Translations under genes and position numbers: made by a program
The notes under the pieces: model-generated
What the model was told of the DNA's origin: nothing
Databases searched by the model: none
Seen by the model: the letters and a program-made list of their open reading frames with translations, nothing else
NCBI GenBank assembly: GCA_001315925.1
Contig: BBBF01000015.1
Location: forward strand, 1-34,784
DNA: 34,784 nucleotides
Reading direction: 5' to 3'
From: Thermocladium modestius JCM 10088
GTDB taxonomy: Archaea; Thermoproteota; Thermoprotei; Thermoproteales; Thermocladiaceae
Shown: in pieces, positions 1-8,375 of the stretch
How the letters are laid out: each line of letters opens with the position of its first letter
How positions within the stretch are numbered: position 1 is the stretch's first letter

Positions 1-77
1 AAGGCGGGGGGAGGAGACCAGTCGGCTTGTCTGCCGGTTTTTACTTCTGCCTTTATTTTTCAATTGTTATTTCCACT

Positions 78-513
78 ATGGATAGGAGGTCTAGTTATGC
101 TTATAAATATAGTTTCTACAACCCAGTTATGTCAGCTGTGGGTTCCATTGTGGCGGTGGTGTTTCTCTTGGCCATAGGATTGTTAACTGATGGCGTGGTA
201 CTCCTTTTAAGGAGGATCTTCGGGAAAAGGAAGGAAAGTCCGGTTAAGACCATGAGATTCGAGGCGGGGTAACATACCTGTGGGCGAAGCCAAGAGCATG
301 TTGCCGATGCAATACATTGGATTTTTGATAATGTTTCTATCGGTGGAGCCAGTAATAGGATTGTTGTTGACGTTATCATTTTACCCCGCTCTACCATTAA
401 TGTATTTCCTAGCCGTGTCGTTGATAACGATGTTGCCCGCCATATACGTTGCTTACCGGGATGCCACCGAGCTAGCTTATTCCCCACAGATTAAAAAAGC
501 GGCGAGGAAGTGA
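78..513 (+). CDS. nuoA: NADH-quinone oxidoreductase subunit A (frameshifted)
   Basis: Small membrane subunit of respiratory complex I, first gene of a nuoABCD run. A hydrophobic helix is followed by a basic loop reaching FEAG, then NIPVGEAKSMLPMQYIGF and two more helices; this matches the NuoA pattern of three helices with a conserved (Y/F)E(C/A)G loop. The two halves lie in different frames. The break is at the G run 266-269, where GAG GCG GGT AAC (three G) would restore EAGNIPVGEA but four G are present. I start at ATG 78. TTG 27 is in frame and would add a short hydrophobic leader. About 145 codons is normal for the family. NuoB follows after 6 nt. The family call is firm; the start is not. 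Confidence 0.82.
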
Positions 514-519
514 TTAACT

Positions 520-1117
520 ATGACTAGTAGCGAATTAGTACCAAAGATAAAGATATCGCTGACCGGCCAAGAGATTCCTCTGCTTCCGGAGAAGATAAGC
601 AGGTGGGGGGGCATAAAGTATTCCATATGGCCCACCCACTTGGTCACCGCTTGCTGCGGGGGGGTCGAGTTCGCCCAGACATCTGCTCCGGGCTATGATG
701 CAGAGAGGTGGGGGGGATTCCTTCCATTTCTAGGGCCACGGCAGACCAATGCTATAGTAATAGAGGGCACGTTATCCTTGAAAATGGCCAAGATAGCAAG
801 GGTGGTTTATGATCAAATGCCCAGCCCCCCCAAGTTCGTGATAGCAATGGGTGCATGCGCAATGGAGGGCGGCGTGTTCTGGAACTCCTATCACGTGGCA
901 AAGGCGGAGGATGTATTGCCCATAGATGCATATGTCATGGGTTGTCCACCAACCCTGAGGCAGTTATAAGGGCGATAAGGATGGTGCAGGACAAGATAGA
1001 GAAGGGAAAGATGACTCCATCCATAGCTCCCAATAAATACGATTCCACGACGCTGCCCAAATCACCAAAGCCCCCCCAAAACCCGCCCTCACCGCCTCAT
1101 AGAAGGGAGGAGGTTAA
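520..1117 (+). CDS. nuoB: NADH-quinone oxidoreductase subunit B (frameshifted)
   Basis: Peripheral-arm subunit that holds the terminal iron-sulfur cluster N2. The N2 ligands are visible: paired Cys in TACCGG, Cys in MGACAMEGG and Cys in MGCPP. The start is ATG 520, preceded by a purine-rich GAGGAAGTGA. The frame breaks at 953-955: one more C would give GCPPTPEAVIRAI, the family's usual continuation, which sits in the neighbouring frame. Three G7 tracts and one C7 tract each add one residue relative to family motifs (WGGIKY, CCGGVEF, RWGGFL, PSPPKF). The 3' end is uncertain: the second frame reads on into nuoC without a stop, so either another indel near 1106-1108 hides a stop (TAA at 1115 or 1123) or nuoB and nuoC are fused. 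I chose the first. Confidence 0.82.
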
Positions 1118-1153
1118 GGACATAAATACGTGCAAGCCAGCAGCTAATCTGCA

Positions 1154-1634
1154 ATGGCCTCAGGGAAACGAGTTATCCTCCAAGCTAAAGGATGCTGGCA
1201 TTAACGCGGTACTGCAGGGAATGAATAGGTTATGTGCCACCACCGATGCCAATAATATAGCGAATGCTGTGGAGTCCGCATTTAAATTGGGATTCGATCA
1301 CGTTAAGTCGATCAATATCATCGACTTACCTCTTAAGGGAGTTTTTAGGGTGGAGTATGTCTTGGGCTCCTATGAGAAAGGAATGGAGGCGGTCCTTCTA
1401 ACTATAAACGCGGAGGTCCCGCGGGATAATCAAGGTGCCTAGCATAATATCCATCTATCCAGGCGCGGATTACCAGGAACGGGAAATGCATGAATTGTTT
1501 GGGGGGGTGTGGTTTGAGGGAATCCCTGGATGGGCCGCAACTTCATGCTGAGCCCCCCCGACACGCCGATAAAGTACCCGCTCAGGAAGGAACATGAAAT
1601 ACCCTCCCTTGGGAGAGTCATAGTGGAGAGGTGA
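1154..1634 (+). CDS. nuoC: NADH-quinone oxidoreductase subunit C (frameshifted)
   Basis: Peripheral-arm subunit (30 kDa type) of complex I. Recognised by FRVEYVLGSYE, then SIISIYPGADYQEREMHELFG, the typical NuoC signature, then a PLRKEHE-like tail. Three frames are used. One break is near 1427-1430, where dropping one G gives VPRIIKVPSI. A second is at the G run in CCTGGATGGGCC near 1531-1534, where one more G gives GWGRNFMLSP. The G7 at 1501-1507 makes HELFGGVW where the family has HELFGV. The stop TGA 1632-1634 follows LGRVIVER. The start is uncertain: ATG 1154 needs one G fewer in the following GGG to join the frame; no better start is visible. NuoD begins 5 nt after the stop. Confidence 0.75.
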
Positions 1635-1639
1635 TAAGG

Positions 1640-2914
1640 ATGGAGGAGAAGGAAGTGGCGATAGATGTGAATGCACAGGTTCCTCAAGAGGTCTCATCCC
1701 TTTTCCTGCCTGTGCCCAAGGAGGCCGTGGAGGAGGCCTATAGGAATGACGAATACTTGGTGTTAATAGGGCCGGCTCATCCCGGCTCCGGCCACATGAG
1801 GATAATATTAAGGTTGAAGGGAGACTACATAGTGGATGCCATTCCGGATCCAGGTTTCGTGCATAGGGCGGTCGAGAAACTAGCCGAGACTAGACTCTAC
1901 ATACACGCCATACCGCTAATAGAGAGACCAACAATAGCGGAGTCCGCCATAATGGACATAGGATATGTGAGATTGATAGAGAAGATGATGGACCTAGACG
2001 TGCCTCCACGCGCTTTGTACATAAGAACCATATTGGCCGAGCTCAGCAGGATAGCGGATCACTTCTATGATGCGGGAATATTAGCGGTGTTCCTTGGTCA
2101 ATCTACCGGCTACATGTGGGCCTTTGGTTTAAGGGAGCTCATAATAGAGGCGTTCGCCAGGATAACTGGGGGGGCCAGGACCACGCTTTCATGGATAATA
2201 CCGGGCGGCGTGAGGCGGGACGTGGATCAGGACATGTTGAAGTACATATATGATTCCACGTTCTACATAGAGAAGAAAATGGATGAGTTCGGCAGGATAT
2301 TTGTGAAGAATCCAGCCACCATAGCTAGGATGAAGGATGTTGGGATATTGAGCAGGGATGAGGCAATAAAGTTCGGGGCAGTTGGGCCATTCTTGAGGGC
2401 CAGCGGGGGGGTCGAATATGATATTAGGAAGGCAGAGCCATATGAGATATACGAGAAACTGGACTTCGATATACCGGTATCGGATGAGGGCGACTCGTAT
2501 GCGAGGTTCTTGGTGAGGGTGGAAGAGATAAGGCAAAGCCTGAAGATGATAAGGCAAGCCGTAAAGGACATACCGGAGGGCCCCGTTATAGGAAGTAAGT
2601 TGCTGGCCAGGGTTCCTCCTAAGGAGCGAGAGAAGGTCGGCAAGGATATAAGGAATTACTTCTTCAGGACATTGGTGGGGGGGTTGGTGGTGCCGGAGGG
2701 CGAGTACACTACGCTCACCGAGGCTGCCAGGGGTACCCTGCTATACACATTGGTAAGCGATGGTAAGTCTAACATGCCCTATAGGTTAAGGATGGTGACT
2801 CCATCATGGTACAACTTAAGGCCATTCATGGAAGCGTTGAAGGGGCACAGGTTGATGGACTTGCCAGCAATATACGGCAGCTTCGGCTACTTCCCGCCAG
2901 AGGCCGATAGATGA
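1640..2914 (+). CDS. nuoD: NADH-quinone oxidoreductase subunit D
   Basis: Peripheral-arm 49 kDa subunit that forms the quinone pocket with NuoB. It is one of few long genes here with an open frame throughout (424 codons). Family features in order: GPAHPGSGHMR near the N terminus, GFVHRAVEKLAE, YIRTILAELSRIADH, LSWIIPGGVRRDV, then LRPFMEALKGHRLMDLPAIYGS at the C terminus. G7 tracts add one residue relative to relatives in RITGGART (family ITGAR) and RASGGVEYD (family ASGVxYD). Runs of exactly four G at AARGTL and LKGHRL are unexpanded. GAGAGGTGATAAGG directly before ATG 1640 is a good ribosome binding site and also holds the nuoC stop. GTG 1631 is an alternative start. No nuoH or nuoI follows, so the operon seems to end here. 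Confidence 0.93.
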   Translation: MEEKEVAIDVNAQVPQEVSSLFLPVPKEAVEEAYRNDEYLVLIGPAHPGSGHMRIILRLKGDYIVDAIPDPGFVHRAVEKLAETRLYIHAIPLIERPTIAESAIMDIGYVRLIEKMMDLDVPPRALYIRTILAELSRIADHFYDAGILAVFLGQSTGYMWAFGLRELIIEAFARITGGARTTLSWIIPGGVRRDVDQDMLKYIYDSTFYIEKKMDEFGRIFVKNPATIARMKDVGILSRDEAIKFGAVGPFLRASGGVEYDIRKAEPYEIYEKLDFDIPVSDEGDSYARFLVRVEEIRQSLKMIRQAVKDIPEGPVIGSKLLARVPPKEREKVGKDIRNYFFRTLVGGLVVPEGEYTTLTEAARGTLLYTLVSDGKSNMPYRLRMVTPSWYNLRPFMEALKGHRLMDLPAIYGSFGYFPPEADR

Positions 2915-3066
2915 GGGGGCTTGGCCGGCATTAAGTCAATGGCCGCCATCTTGGATTTCACCCACTCACCTATTAATGCGTTAAATCGTACCGGCTATTT
3001 TTCATTTTCTTCGATTCATGCGTTAAATCATTGCATGTACGTGTATAATCGAGAGGTGGATTCCTA
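2915..3066. other. Intergenic region with a 12-nt direct repeat
   Basis: No gene seen. It holds two copies of ATGCGTTAAATC, at 2976-2987 and 3018-3029, 42 nt apart, upstream of the METTL5-like gene at 3067. A third copy was not seen nearby. The role is unknown. Confidence 0.5.
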
Positions 3067-3680
3067 GTGATTAATTCATTGAAGGAGTTGGAGATGAGGG
3101 TTCAATCGATTCACGGCTTCAGCAGGCCAAAACTGAGATTGGAGCAATACGTCACTCCGGCCAAGCTGATTGCATCGATAGTATGGCTATCGTTCATAAG
3201 GGGGGGGAGTTGGGCAGGGTGGTCGATATAGGATGCGGTCCGGGTGGTTTTGCCATAGCCTCATCATTGCTGGGATCTCGCTCGATTTGCATAGACGTGG
3301 ATCTAGATGCAGTTGGGGGGGACTGCGTGGATAATTCCATGGGGGGGCTTGATGTGGATGCGGCAGTCATGGATGCATTATTGCCGGCGATCAGGGATGG
3401 GTTTAACGCTACTTGCTTCACTAATCCCCCATTCGGCATTTGGAGCAGGCGGGGAATCGATGTGGAGATGGTCAAGTCATCAATGTCATTTTGCGGCATA
3501 ATATATTCCATTCATAAGTCAAGCGCGGCGGCCGCGGTAATCAAGAAGACTGGAGGTACTATAGTGGACACCTCCACGCTGCTCATTCCCCCCCACGTAT
3601 ATTCACATCACCGCCGAATTAAGTATTCAGTCGAGGTCGTCGTCATAAGGTCGACTAAGCCCAAAGACCAAGATGCTTAA
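3067..3680 (+). CDS. METTL5-like N6-adenine RNA methyltransferase (frameshifted)
   Basis: Probable SAM-dependent methyltransferase of the METTL5 family, which in eukaryotes makes m6A in small-subunit rRNA; an rRNA target is inferred. In order: GFSRPKLRLEQYVTP, which matches the LEQYxTxP segment typical of the family; motif I DIGCGPGG; catalytic NPPFG; and YSIHKSS, another METTL5 hallmark. The N-terminal part (GTG 3067) and the rest lie in different frames, joined at the G8 run 3200-3207, where a G count of 6 (or 3) restores the frame. ATG 3094 is an alternative start. Two further G7 tracts (VGGDC, MGGLD) and a C7 (LIPPHVY) probably each add one residue. The C5 of NPPFG itself is normal. About 200 residues fits the family. 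Confidence 0.78.
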
Positions 3681-3705
3681 AAACTGATCATTATGGATTT
3701 CTGCA

Positions 3706-5132
3706 ATGATAGTCGCATTGGCGGCCGTGATGGCTATAACGGTGATCCTTTGGCTGCCAACTCTCCTGTTGACCATTAATGAAATGATCTATTATTCGGC
3801 TTACTTACACCGGAGACGAGAAGGGGAGCACGTTAATGAAAACCCACTCGGTAGATTATCGGTGATAGTTCCCGTGAAGGGGGGAGCCGCTTAGCTTGGT
3901 GTCTAGATTGATTGCGTCGTTGGAGAAGGTGGAATGGGACAAGGATGATATGGAGTTACTCATGGTTAGCGATGATGAGGAAGATGAATTCGCCGAGCTG
4001 GAAAGGCACGTCGCCTCCATGAAACCCACGTTCAAAGTGAAAATCATCAGAAGGGAAAAGCCGAGCGGGGGGGGAGAACAGGTGCCTTAAATGAGGGTCT
4101 CAAGCACGCCTCCGGGGATTACGTGTTGGTCATCGATGTGGACAGCGAAGTTGATCCCCCCCTATTTCCAAGACGGGCAGCGACATTGGCTAAGGGGGGG
4201 GACGTGGCGGCGGTGGTCAGCAGGTGGAGGGGGGGCCGCAATTTTGACACGCTTGTGTCACAGGCAGTCTCCGCGTCCATGGATTTCACCGTGGATTGCT
4301 TATGGGGGGGCGGCAGACAAGCCTTGGGTCTCCCCCTTTATGTAATAGGGTCTGGAACGTTATTTCGGGCAGATGTACTGAGGAAGCTAGGGGGGGGTGG
4401 TGCCCGCTTGCGCCTCAGGATGATATGGACATGGGGACCAAGATATTGAGGGCTGGCCTTAAGGTTAAGTTCCTGGAATTGACCACATTGGTGGAAAATC
4501 CAAGCACGTATAGCGTGTTCAGGTATCAGCAGTCGAAGTGGGCTTACGGCACAGCCGACGTGTTGAGGAGGAGGTTATGGGATGTGTTGCGTTCGCCCGT
4601 GGGTCTCTGGGCTAGGTTGGATTCCGCCGCGTTCCTGATGCAGTACATGGCCATACCCACGCTGTTCTTAGCTATACTAGTGGCCGGTCTGGGAAGTGCT
4701 TTGTTGAGGATTGACGTGATGGTTCTCCTATGGCCCTTGGCTGCCATACATATGAGCTTGTTGGTCGTCTCGTCGGCCTTCTATGGGGGGGATTCCCTAA
4801 AGAGGCGTGGTTTTGATGGGATCACTGCGATGATATACGCCGGCCGCAGCTCCGCCATAATGGGAGCACTAGCGCCTCACTTGCTTGTGGCCAGCTTTAA
4901 GGGCCTTCTTCGTCTTCCCATGCATTGGAGGGTAACGCCTAAGGGAAGGGCCGTCACCATGAAAGGGGGGGCCCCCCTGGAGGTATTTGCGTTATCCATC
5001 TTCACTGCAATTCTATTAGTGAACTTAGCTCTTGGAAATTGGTTGACCTCCCTATTCCTATTAATAATGGATCTGCCATATGCGTATGTGATGGCTCGTT
5101 TCGCTCATGATATATTAGCAAGAAATAGATGA
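3706..5132 (+). CDS. Membrane GT2 family glycosyltransferase (frameshifted)
   Basis: Processive-type family 2 glycosyltransferase, probably making a surface or membrane glycan from a nucleotide sugar. In order: an N-terminal membrane helix, LSVIVPVKG, the metal-binding VIDVDSEVD, acceptor-side PQDDMDMGTK, QQSKWAYG in place of the usual QxxRW, and several C-terminal helices ending RFAHDILARNR. Four frame segments are joined at G runs: 3879-3884 (six G; five restores KGEPLSLVSRL), 4077-4084 (eight; six restores SGGRTGALNEGL) and 4390-4397 (eight; six restores KLGGWCPLAPQDD). All four parts are in order with nothing missing. The substrate cannot be told from the sequence. Lys replaces Arg in the QxxRW motif. 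Confidence 0.8.
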
Positions 5133-5203
5133 TGGGCCTTGCCATTTCAGGGATGAGTTGAGATTATCGTGGATGAGGAGTCCCAGTAATTGCATGGGTT
5201 ATG

Positions 5204-5210
5204 CTTATTA
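5204..5210 (+). promoter_or_regulatory. TATA-like box of the thioesterase gene
   Basis: CTTATTA ends 22 nt before ATG 5233. This spacing fits a leaderless archaeal transcript. Confidence 0.5.
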
Positions 5211-5232
5211 AGTGTTAACTTCATTCAAATAA

Positions 5233-5640
5233 ATGCCATTCATAGCTAAGTACATGGTCTATCTATCGGATACCGATGCCGCGGGCATAGTTCACTTCGC
5301 AAATTACTTGAGGTTCGTAGAGAGAGCCGAGGAGGACTTCTATAGATCGATGGGGGGGCTTCCAAAAATATATGAATTCATGCCTAGAATAGAGGCATTT
5401 ATTAGGTATGAATCGCCCATAAGGAGAGGAGATTCGATCAGCGTGGAGCTCTCGCTCGAGGAGGCCAGGACTAGGCCGTTAGGTATGGGTTCAATATATT
5501 TAACGATAGCACGGGGATTAGGGCTGCGTATGGCCATGTGGCGGCTGCATGCGTTGAGATGAGCGAGGGAACGATGAGGGCCATAAAATGCCCCCCGAGA
5601 GGTCATTGAGGCGTGGACCAAAGTTGGAGGTCCTACTTGA
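5233..5640 (+). CDS. Hotdog-fold acyl-CoA thioesterase, 4HBT/YbgC type (frameshifted)
   Basis: Probable thioesterase that hydrolyses acyl-CoA; the natural substrate is unknown. The signature YLSDTDAAGIVHFANYLRF holds the catalytic Asp and the DxxG-V-x-xANY pattern of the 4-hydroxybenzoyl-CoA thioesterase family, followed by FIRYESPIRRGD. Two frame breaks: in GCACGGGGATT near 5513-5516 (four G; five restores RGIRAAYGHVAAACVEMS) and at C6 5591-5596 (five restores KCPREVIEAW). The stop is then TGA 5638. The G7 in SMGGLP probably stands for MGLP. The repaired length of about 135 residues is typical. Start chosen from the TATA spacing. Confidence 0.8.
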
Positions 5641-5676
5641 GATACTTAAACATGGCATCAATAAATATTTAGAAAT

Positions 5677-5701
5677 GATTTAAATTCAAGCCAGGCTTGA
5701 A
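5677..5701 (+). promoter_or_regulatory. GH116 promoter: TATA-like box and perfect 17-nt palindrome
   Basis: A TATA-like GATTTAAA at about 5677-5684 is followed directly by TTCAAGCC-A-GGCTTGAA (5685-5701), a perfect 8-1-8 inverted repeat. It ends 17 nt before ATG 5719, between the TATA box and the expected transcription start, where archaeal repressors commonly bind. A role as operator for the glycosidase is inference. Confidence 0.5.
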
Positions 5702-5718
5702 GGGCGCGGGGGGAGCTG

Positions 5719-7801
5719 ATGGTTGTATATGATTCTTCTTGGGAGTTAAGGGCTGGGCTCCCGCTTGGTGGGATTGGGGGGGCCGGTAAGGTCGAGCTCA
5801 GCAATAGGGGGGGGAAGCTGATCAATTTAACTATTTTCAATAATTGGAACAAGCCGCTTAGAGCGGCCAGGGGGGGCTTTCATGTATTTGTATTGGAGGA
5901 AGGGGGGGGTTAGGTTCATTCATGGAAACCGATGTTACCGTTAATGGAATGGAAAATAAAGGCTCAAGGCTTTTATATGATGCCACATATCCCTTCCTGA
6001 GATTGCGTAGAGTGGATGATTATAAAGTGGAACTAATCATGTTTTCAGCATTGATTCCGGGCGATTTGATGAATTCCTCCCTTCCAGCGTTCGGCATGCT
6101 CGTTAGGAACAAGAGTGGACGTAGGATTAGAGTGGCAGTATCGCTGCCTAACCTGGTTGGCACGTCTATGAAGGGTAGGATAAACGTAGAGGCCAGGAAA
6201 GGAATAATTTTTTCCACGGAGTCTCGCTCGGAATTGGATCCAGCGTATGGAAACATGTCCCTCATATCAGACGATCCGCTGATGGTGGTTCCACAATATT
6301 CCATAAATGTGGATCCAAAGGCCGTGATAAGCAGTGGCAAGGTAAAGGATTCCTTGGAGGATGAAAGGCCATGGGTATATGTGGAGAAAGGTCTCCGATT
6401 TTCGCCCCCAACGGGTCCAGCGAGGGGGGGAATGTGGGATGATTATGCTGGATTGATTGTGAGGGAGTTAGAGGATGAGGCTAGATTCGTCATTTCGTGG
6501 TACTTCAATAATCCATGGATATATTACCCCCTATAGGCATTATTATGGAAATTTCTTTAAGGATTCATATGAAGTGGCGAGGCACTTCATGGACATGTTC
6601 GACGAGCTATATTCTAAGTCAGCATCATTTTGCCCAAATGATGCCTCCCTTCCTGGGTGGTTAGGTGATGCGATTTGCAACTCGGCCTATATCCTTTCAA
6701 CTAATACATGGTTGGATGAGCGTGGTAGATTCTCTATGTTTGAGTCCCCCCCCGAGAACTTTCCTGTATTGGGCACTATAGGGGGGGGTTGGACTTATGA
6801 GGCTGGCTCCATTCCTATATTGCTGAATCTGCCTATGTTGGAGCGTTCCTTCTTGGAGTTACTGGCATCGCATATAGATGATGAGGGATATGTTCCTCAC
6901 GATCTTGGTTTTTGGTCCCTTGACAATCCAATAGATGGAACTACCTCCCACCCCGATGGAAGGATTTGAATCCAACCTTCATATTATTAGCCTATAGGTA
7001 TTATATAGTGACCGGCGACGCGGATTTAATTGCGAAATTATTTCCTGTAATAGTGAAGGCGTTGAATTGGGAGGCATCTCGCGATAAGGATGGTGATGGA
7101 TTGCCGGAGCTGGAGGGATCTGCGGATACCTCGTTTGATGTGACTTCGATAGAGGGGGGATCGATAGTTATACCTCCACGTTGTATTTGGAGTCCCTCTA
7201 TGCGGCTAGGGAGATCGCGAGGATCCTCGGCAAGGATGAGATGGTAAAGTATATATCGGTCATGGTGGAGAAGGCCGAGAGGTCCATCCATAAATTATTT
7301 AATGGAAAGTATTTCGATGCGTGGAGGGGATCGCCGGATGCCGGTGATTCCCTATATCTGGGTCAAGTGGCTGGCATGTGGTGGGCGGCCATAACTGGGC
7401 TCCCCTACTACTGATCGGGAATCTGCGGCCAGCATTCTAAGATATATTTGCGACATTAATGGAAGAGCATCTACCATATGCACCCCCCCTAACCTGGCTA
7501 GACCAAGCGGCGAGGTGGTGAGTATTTCTCCCCAGATGGGAGTTCATGGCCTAGGTTGGTAATGTCGCTCGCCGTTCTCGGAGTGGAGTTCGATGTGCCT
7601 TGCATTTTAGACCTGGTTAAAAGGGAATGGGATACTTTGGTGAGTAAAGGGATGGCGTGGAACCACCCATCTAGGATAAGCGCAGCAACCGGAGTACCTG
7701 ATATATACTTGGATCATTATATTGGAAGCCCATCCATCTGGTCTGTGGCATTGCATAGATCTCTAAGGGCGAGAACTGCCCTGCATCAAATAAACAGATA
7801 A
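5719..7801 (+). CDS. GH116 beta-glycosidase (frameshifted)
   Basis: Glycoside hydrolase of family GH116 (GBA2-type glucosylceramidases and archaeal beta-glucosidase/xylosidases). N-terminal GLPLGGIGGAGKVEL and LINLTIFNNWNKPLR are family hallmarks, then HYYGNFFKDSYEVAR, FSMFESPPEN (likely nucleophile Glu), LNPTFILLAYRYYIVTGD, DGDGLPELEGSADTSFD (likely acid/base Asp) and LDHYIGSPSIWSVALH. Frame breaks: G8 5902-5909 (six restores), C5 6527-6531 (four gives YYPYRHYYG), GG 6962-6963 (three gives DGRDLNPTF), G6 7154-7159 (four or seven), C4 7402-7405 (three gives GLPTTDRESA), C4 7530-7533 (two or five). G7 5776-5782 gives GGIGGAGK for family GGIGAGK. About 690 repaired codons is near the family norm; no part is missing. 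A GGAG lies before ATG 5719. No signal peptide is seen, so it is probably cytosolic. Confidence 0.85.
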
Positions 7802-7912
7802 ATAGCCGGGGGGGCTGCATGTTGGATTGCGATCTGGCTTTCCCGCCTTAAATTAGCAAGGCCCCATCTTCGTATCATTATGCAAAAAATGCGCTTCTCA
7901 TCTCAATATTAA

Positions 7913-7935
7913 ATTCGCTCTTCCCTGAAGCGAAT
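7913..7935. promoter_or_regulatory. Inverted repeat before the VKOR-like gene
   Basis: ATTCGCT (7913-7919) and AGCGAAT (7929-7935) form a 7-bp inverted repeat with a 9-nt spacer, ending 2 nt before ATG 7938. A TATA-like AATATTAA lies just upstream at about 7905-7912. It could be an operator or a short leader hairpin; chance is possible. Confidence 0.35.
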
Positions 7936-7937
7936 CC

Positions 7938-8303
7938 ATGCAGCAGTTACTGGCCCTGGTGCCTGCCTTCGGCTCCGCATTGATGATATATTATACATAT
8001 CAAAATATGAAACGTGTGAACGCTTGTTTGCCAGGCATATTTCACTGCGAAATATTCAATTTCATTGTGCCACGGCGCACCCGATTAGCAGTTGCAATAG
8101 GCGCGGCAACCGCGTTGGCAATAATGGCTTTGTTAATAGCCATGAATTATGCGGAACCCGCATTGGCGCTGTCGATAGTAGGAATAGCCATAGGCTTATA
8201 TGGCTTGGCCCTCCAAGTAAAGCACGGCGCTTACTGCATGTATTGCATAACCACCGATGCAATATTATTCATAACCGCAGCAATAATAGTTACCAATGTA
8301 TAG
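7938..8303 (+). CDS. VKOR-like membrane thiol oxidoreductase
   Basis: Small membrane protein (121 residues) with about four hydrophobic segments. It has a YCMYC (CxxC) motif after HGA in the C-terminal part and a further Cys pair in NACLPGIFHC after the first segment. This layout, an outer loop with two Cys and a CxxC near the last helix, resembles the vitamin K epoxide reductase family, which reoxidises thioredoxin-like partners during disulfide formation. That would suit a crenarchaeon with many disulfides. No Trx-like partner is adjacent. The frame is intact with no long G/C run, unlike its neighbours. The call rests on Cys spacing and topology only. Confidence 0.55.
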   Translation: MQQLLALVPAFGSALMIYYTYQNMKRVNACLPGIFHCEIFNFIVPRRTRLAVAIGAATALAIMALLIAMNYAEPALALSIVGIAIGLYGLALQVKHGAYCMYCITTDAILFITAAIIVTNV

Positions 8304-8375
8304 TCCCCCCCAACACGGGGGGGAAGACGCTCGTCCAGAATATAATGGTATGGATACCCATGACGCTGAATGTAT

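Noticed and set aside
5719..7801. Decay of GH116 and other split genes as pseudogenes
   Set aside because: All motifs are present and collinear, there are no in-frame nonsense substitutions, and every break is explained by one G/C run. The same pattern hits essential genes (carAB, nog1-type, argF), so relaxed selection is not the cause.
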